Of a stretch of 64,000 bases of DNA, positions 57,905 to 64,000 are shown piece by piece. The notes beneath the pieces were generated by a model. That model saw nothing but the letters and a program-made list of their open reading frames with translations. It was not told the DNA's origin and searched no databases. The stretch is from NCBI RefSeq assembly GCF_029227915.1, contig NC_079886.1, forward strand, positions 4,464,001 to 4,528,000, in the 5' to 3' direction. The DNA comes from Hydractinia symbiolongicarpus. Lineage: Eukaryota > Cnidaria > Hydrozoa > Anthoathecata > Hydractiniidae. The position numbers were made by a program, and so were the translations under genes. The first letter of the stretch is position 1. Each line of letters begins with the position of its first letter.

Positions 57905-60900
57905 TTTTGGACTTTAACTTTATAAATGTGATAATTGAGACAATGGGACTCCAAGAAATAACAATGTTCTGAATTTGACATGATTGCTAGAACTCAGCGA
58001 TTACACTGGGCGCTGTGGTAGCGCTTCATTTAAAAATGCAGATAAATAAGTCATTTTTTACTGTAGGACCAATCCTAACCGTTATGGCACGCTGAAGAAA
58101 TAGAGACGGTTTCAAAAACTACATTTCAATGACTTTCTAACGGTATCAGTCCGTTTCTGTTACAACGGTTGCGTCACATATTTGTACCAACATGTATTTA
58201 GCGATATTCTTCTGATATTACTACGTTGCATCCCTTTTAACAGTGAAACGATTGACTGTGGGACTTACTTGAACTGATTTTGGACTTTAACTTTTTAAAT
58301 GGGATAATTGAAACAATTGGACTCCATGCAATAACATTCTTCTTAAATTGGCATGATTGACGGAAGTCAGCGATTACACTGGGCGCTGTGGTAGCGCTTC
58401 ATTTAAAAATGTAGATATATAAGTCATTTTTTACTGTGGTACCAATCCTAGCCGCTATGGCACGCCTAAGAAGTTGACACATTTTCAAAAACTACATTTC
58501 ATTGACTTTCTAACGGTGTCAGCCCGTTTGAGTTACAACAGTTGGGTCACATTTTCGTACCAACATGTATTTAGCGATATTTTTCTGATATTACTAGGTT
58601 GCATCGCTTTTAACAGTGAAACGATTGACTGTGGGACTTAATTGAAGTGATTTTGGACTGTGACCTTACAAATGTGATGAATGAGACAATTGGACTCCAT
58701 GAAATAACATTCTTCTTAAATTGGCATGATTGACGGAACTCAGTGATTTCACTGGGCGCTGTGATAGCGCTTCATTTAAAAATGTAGATATATATAAGTA
58801 ATTTTTTACTGTGGGACCAATCCTAGGCGCTATCGCTCGCCGAAGAAGTTGAGACATTTTCAAAAACTAAATTTCATTGACTTTCTAACGGTATAAGTCC
58901 GTCTCAGTTACAACGCTTGGGTCACATTTTCGTACCAACATGTATTTAGCGATATTTTTCTGATATTACTAGGTTGCATCGCTTTTAACAGTGAAACGAT
59001 TGACTGTGGGACTTAATTGAACTGATTTTTTACTGTGATCTGACAAATGTGATGAATGAGACAATTGGACTTCATGAAATAACATTCTTCTTAAATTGGC
59101 ATGAGTGCCGGTACTCAGCGATTACACTGGGCGCTGTGGTACCGCGTCATTTAAAAATGTAGATATATAAGTCATTTTTTACTGTGGGTCCAATCCTAGC
59201 CGTTATCGCACGCTGAAGAAATTGAGACAGTTTCAAAAACTACATTTCATTGACTTTCTAACGGTATCAGTCCGTTTCTGTTACAACGGTTGCGTCACAT
59301 ATTTGTACCAACATGTATTTAGCGATATTTTTCTGATATTACTACGTTGCATCGCTTTTAACAGTGAAACGATTGACTGTGGGACTTACTTGAACTGATT
59401 TTGGACTTTAACTTTTTAAATGTGATAATTGAAACAATTGGACCACATGCAATAACATTCTTCTTAAATTGCCATGATTGACGGAACTCAGCGATTACAC
59501 TGGGCGCTGTGGTAGCGCTTCATTTAAAAATGCAGATAAATAAGTCATATTTTACTGTAGGACCAATCCTAGCCGTTATCGCACGCTGAAGAAATAGAGA
59601 CAGTTTCAAAAACTACATTTCATTGACTTTCTAACGGTATCAGTCCGTTTGAGTTACAACGGTTGCGTCATATTTTCGTGCCAACATGTATTTAGCGATA
59701 TTTTTCTGATATTACTAGGTTGCTTCGCTTTTAACAGTGAAACGATTGACTGTGGGACATACTTGAACTGATTTTAGACTTTAACTTTATAAATGTGATA
59801 ATTGAGAAAATGGGACTCCAAGAAATAACAATGTTCTGAATTTGACATGATTGCTAGAACTCAGCGATTACACTGGGCGCTGTGGTAGCGCTTCATTTAA
59901 AAATGCAGATAAATAAGTCATTTTTTATTGTAGGACCAATCCTAACCGTTATGGCACGCTGAAGAAATAGAGACAGTTTCAAAAACTACATTTCATTGAC
60001 TTTCTAACGGTATCAGTCCGTTTGAGTTACAACGGTTGCGTCACATATTCGTACCAACATGTGTTTAGCGATATTTTTCTGATATTACTAGGTTGTATCA
60101 CTTTTAACAGTGAAACGATTGGCTGTGGGACATACTTGAACTGATTTTAGACTTTAACTTTATAAATGTGATAATTGAGACAATGGGACTCCAAGAAATA
60201 ACAATGTTCTGAATTTGACATGATTGCTAGAACTCAGCGATTACACTGGGCGCTGTGGTAGCGCTTCATTTAAAAATGTAGATATATAAGTCGTTTTTTC
60301 TGTGGGTCCAATCCTAGCCGTTATCGCACGCTGAAGAAATTGAGACTGTTTCAAAAACTACATTTCATTGACTTTCTAACGGTATCAGTCCGTTTCTGTT
60401 ACCACGGTTGCGTCACATATTTGTACTAACATGTATTTAGCGATATTTTTCTGATATTACTAGGTTGCATCCCTTTTAACAGTGAAACGATTGACTGTGG
60501 GACTTATTTGAACTGATTTTGGACTTTAACTTTTTAAATGTGATAATTGAAACAATACGACCCCATCCAATAACATTCTTCTTAAATTGCCATGATTGAC
60601 GGAACTCAGCGATTACACTGGGCGCTGTGGTAGCGCTTCATTTAAAAATGCAGATAAATAAGTCATATTTTACTGTAGGACCAATCCTAGCCGTTATCGC
60701 ACGCTGAAGAAATAGAGACAGTTTCAAAAACTACATTTCATTGACTTTCTAACGGTATCAGTCCGTTTGAGTTACAACGGTTGCGTCACATATTCGTGCC
60801 AACATGAATTTAGCGATATTTTTCTGATATTACTAGGTTGCTTCGCTTTTAACAGTGAAACGATTGACTGTGGGACATACTTGAACTGATTTTAGACTTT

Positions 60901-62738
60901 AACTTTATAAATGTGATAATTGAGACAATGGGACTCCAAGAAATAACAATGTTCTGAATTTGACATGATTGCTAGAACTCAGCGATTACACTGGGCGCTG
61001 TGGTAGCGCTTCATTTAAAAATGCAGATAAATAAGTCATTTTTTACTGTAGGACCAATCCTAACCGTTATGGCACGCTGAAGAAATAGAGACAGTTTCAA
61101 AAACTACATTTCATTGACTTTCTAACGGTATCAGTCCGTTTGAGTTACAACGGTTGCGTCACATATTCGTACCAACATGTGTTTAGCGATATTTTTCTGA
61201 TATTACTAGGTTGTATCGCTTTTAACAGTGAAACGATTGGCTGTGGGACATACTTGAACTGATTTTAGACTTTAACTTTATAAATGTGATAATTGAGACA
61301 ATGGGACTCCAAGAAATAACAATGTTCTGAATTTGACATGATTGCTAGAACTCAGCGATTACACTGGGCGCTGTGGTAGCGCTTCATTTAAAAATGCAGA
61401 TAAATAAGTCATTTTTTACTGTAGGACCAATCCTAACCGTTATGGCACGCTGAAGAAATAGAGACAGTTTCAAAATCTACATTTCAATGACTTTCTAACG
61501 GTATCAGTCCGTTTCTGTTACAACGGTTGCGTCACATATTTGTACCAACATGTATTTAGCGATATTCTTCTGATATTACTACGTTGCATCCCTTTTAACA
61601 GTGAAGCGATTGACTGTGGGACTTACTTGAACTGATTTTGGACTTTAACTTTTTAAATGGGATAATTGAAACAATTGGACTCCATGCAATAACATTCTTC
61701 TTAAATTGGCATGATTGACGGAAGTCAGCGATTACACTGGGCGCTGTGGTAGCGCTTCATTTAAAAATGTAGATATATAAGTCATTTTTTACTGTGGTAC
61801 CAATCCTAGCCGCTATCGCACGCCTAAGAAGTTGACACATTTTCAAAAACTACATTTCATTGACTTTCTAACGGTGTCAGCCCGTTTGAGTTACAACAGT
61901 TGGGTCACATTTTCGTACCAACATGTATTTAGCGATATTTTTCTGATATTACTAGGTTGCATCGCTTTTAACAGTGAAACGATTGACTGTGGGACTTAAT
62001 TGAAGTGATTTTGGACTGTGACCTTACAAATGTGATGAATGAGACAATTGGACTCCATGAAATAACATTCTTCTTAAATTGGCATGATTGACGGAACTCA
62101 GTGATTTCACTGGGCGCTGTGATAGCGCTTCATTTAAAAATGTAGATATATATAAGTAATTTTTTACTGTGGGACCAATCCTAGGCGCTATCGCTCGCCG
62201 AAGAAGTTGAGACATTTTCAAAAACTAAATTTCATTGACTTTCTAACGGTATAAGTCCGTCTCAGTTACAACGCTTGGGTCACATTTTCGTACCAACATG
62301 TATTTGGCGATATTTTTCTGATATTACTAGGTTGCATCGCTTTTAACAGTGAAACGATTGACTGTGGGACTTAATTGAACTGATTTTTTACTGTGACCTG
62401 ACAAATGTGATGAATGAGACAATTGGACTTCATGAAATAACATTCTTCTTAAATTGGCATGAGTGCCGGTACTCAGCGATTACACTGGGCGCTGTGGTAC
62501 CGCGTCATTTAAAAATGTAGATATATAAGTCATTTTTTACTATGGGTCCAATCCTAGCCGTTATCGCACGCTGAAGAAATTGAGACAGTTTCAAAAACTA
62601 CATTTCATTGACTTTCTAACGGTATCAGTCCGTTTCTGTTACAACGGTTGCGTCACATATTTGTACCAACATGTATTTAGTGATATTTTTCTGATATTAC
62701 TACGTTGCATCGCTTTTAACAGTAAAACGATTGACTGT
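57905..62738. repeat. HOR with ~3,358-bp period (nine monomers) and an internal three-monomer repeat
   Basis: About 57,905-59,380 and 61,263-62,738 match at an offset of 3,358 bp. Between them, about 59,470-60,260 and 60,590-61,380 repeat at about 1,119-1,120 bp (three monomers), sharing TTGCCATGATTGACGG, AGTCATATTTTACTG and GGTTGCTTCGC. Confidence 0.85.
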
Positions 62739-64000
62739 GGGACATACTTGAACTGATCTTAGACTTTAACTTTATAAATGTGATAATTGAGACAATTGGA
62801 ATACATGCAATAACATTCTTCTTAAATTGGCATGATTGACGGAACTCAGTGATTTCACTGGGCTCTGTGGTACCGCGTCATTTAAAAATGTAGATATATA
62901 AGTCATTTTTTTCTGTGGGTCTAATCCTAGCCGTTATCGCACGCTGAAGAAATTGAGACAGTTTCAAAAACTACATTTCATTGACTTTCTAACGGTATCA
63001 GTCCGTTTCTGTTACAACGGTTGCGTCACATATTTGTACCAACATGTATTTAGCAATATTTTTCTGATATTACTAGGTTGCATCCCTTTTAACAGTGAAA
63101 CGATTGACTGTGGGACTTACTTGAACTGATTTTGGACTTTAACTTTTTAAATGTGATAATTGAAACAATTGGACCCCATGCAATAACATTCTTCTTAAAT
63201 TGCCATGATTGACGGAACTCAGCGATTACACTGGGCGCTGTGGTAGCGCTTCATTTAAAAATGCAGATAAATAAGTCATATTTTACTGTAGGACCAATCC
63301 TAGCCGTTATTGCACGCTGAAGAAATAGAGACAGTTTCAAAAACTACATTTCATTGACTTTCTAACGGTATCAGTCCGTTTGAGTTACAACGGTTGCGTC
63401 ACATATTCGTGCCAACATGTATTTAGCGATATTTTTCTGATATTACTAGGTTGCTTCGCTTTTAACAGTGAAACGATTGACTGTGGGACATACTTGAACT
63501 GATTTTAGACTTTAACTTTATAAATGTGATAATTGAGACAATTGGACTCCACGAAATAACATTATTCTGAATTTGACATGATTGCTAGAACTCAGCGATT
63601 ACACTAAGCAGCGGTGGTAGCGCGTCATTTAAAAATTTAGATAAATAAGTCCTTTCTTACTGCGGGACCAATCCTAGCTGTTAGCGCGCTGAAAAAATAG
63701 TGACAGTTTCAAGAACTACATTTCATTGACTTTCTAACTGAACTAGTCCGTTTGAGTTTCAACGGTTGGGTCACGTAATCGTACAAACATGTATTTTGCA
63801 ATATTTTTCTGATATTACTAGGTTGCATCGCTTATAACAGTGAAGCGATTAACTGTGGGATTTAATTGAACTGATTTTGGACTGTGACCTTATAAATGTG
63901 ATAAATGATACCATTGGACCCCAAGAAATAACATTCTTCTTAAATTGACTTGGTTGCTGGAACTCAGCATTTACACTGGGAACTGTGGTAGCGTTTCATA
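62739..64000. repeat. Satellite continuing to window edge
   Basis: 373-bp monomers. The last three (from about 63,500) switch back to the variant family of blocks at 3-5 kb and 14-19 kb, including TTGCAATATTTTTC and CGCTTATAACAGTGAAGCGATT. The array is still running at the window end. Confidence 0.88.

Larger units (their letters stand above)
13229..64000. repeat. Satellite block B, ~373-bp monomers (about 136 copies)
   Basis: Uninterrupted head-to-tail array to the window edge, all in the same orientation as block A. Monomer spacing is 373 bp or a near multiple throughout; for example, one repeated landmark recurs at 51934, 53426 and 54918, exactly 4 x 373 apart. No gene, transposon or non-satellite island is seen anywhere in the block. 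Sub-regions with higher-order organisation are listed separately. Confidence 0.97.

Noticed and set aside
23496-62221. Recurrent 62-69-codon ORFs in the satellite (for example 45215-45409, 51934-52128, 57529-57723)
   Set aside because: They recur at multiples of 373 bp because the repeat recurs. Many monomers break the same frame, start codons vary with point variants, and similar frames exist on the opposite strand (for example 58666-58863).
13229-64000. CRISPR-like regularly spaced repeats
   Set aside because: The whole 373-bp unit is repeated, with no unique spacers; this is a satellite, and the context is eukaryotic.

Overview
This is repetitive eukaryotic, almost certainly animal, DNA. 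About 59 kb of the 64 kb is one AT-rich tandem satellite with a ~373-bp monomer. It is interrupted by two direct-orientation copies of one piggyBac-family DNA transposon. No host gene, tRNA, rRNA, CRISPR array or prokaryotic feature is visible. The species cannot be named from the sequence. A piggyBac transposase with a probable spliceosomal intron, long (AT)n tracts and a large higher-order satellite point to a metazoan pericentromeric or other heterochromatic region.

Layout: 1-1583 is the 5'-terminal part of transposon copy 1 (transposase on the minus strand), cut by the window edge. 1584-9715 is satellite block A. 9716-13228 is the complete 3,513-bp transposon copy 2, flanked by TTAA. 13229-64000 is satellite block B, which runs off the window. 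The transposase reads right to left: exon 1 (12741-12870), a 435-bp intron carrying (AT)n, then a long exon to the stop at 10458. The piggyBac DDD catalytic residues and a Cys-rich C-terminus are recognisable, but three homopolymer-associated frame breaks make it a probable pseudogene (or a gene with uncorrected long-read errors). Copy 1 adds a private 2-bp insertion.

The two transposon copies were not independent insertions. They share the same TTAA within the satellite monomer, the same 48-bp deletion in the neighbouring monomer, and kilobases of matching satellite downstream. The transposon was therefore amplified as a passenger of satellite expansion, in a unit of ~11.6 kb. A third related segment near 25.1-29.4 kb has the satellite part but no transposon.

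The satellite has rich higher-order repeat (HOR) structure. A chimeric 488/489-bp monomer, made once by a 116-bp internal duplication, anchors units of 1,234, 1,607 and 1,980 bp on the left and 1,235 bp near 40 kb. Other units are built from 2, 3, 6, 8 and 9 monomers (746, ~1,119, ~2,238, 2,984 and ~3,358 bp). Many short ORFs (62-81 codons) recur in the satellite, but they are by-products of the repeat. I found no convincing new protein-based system; the interest lies in transposon-satellite co-amplification and array evolution.
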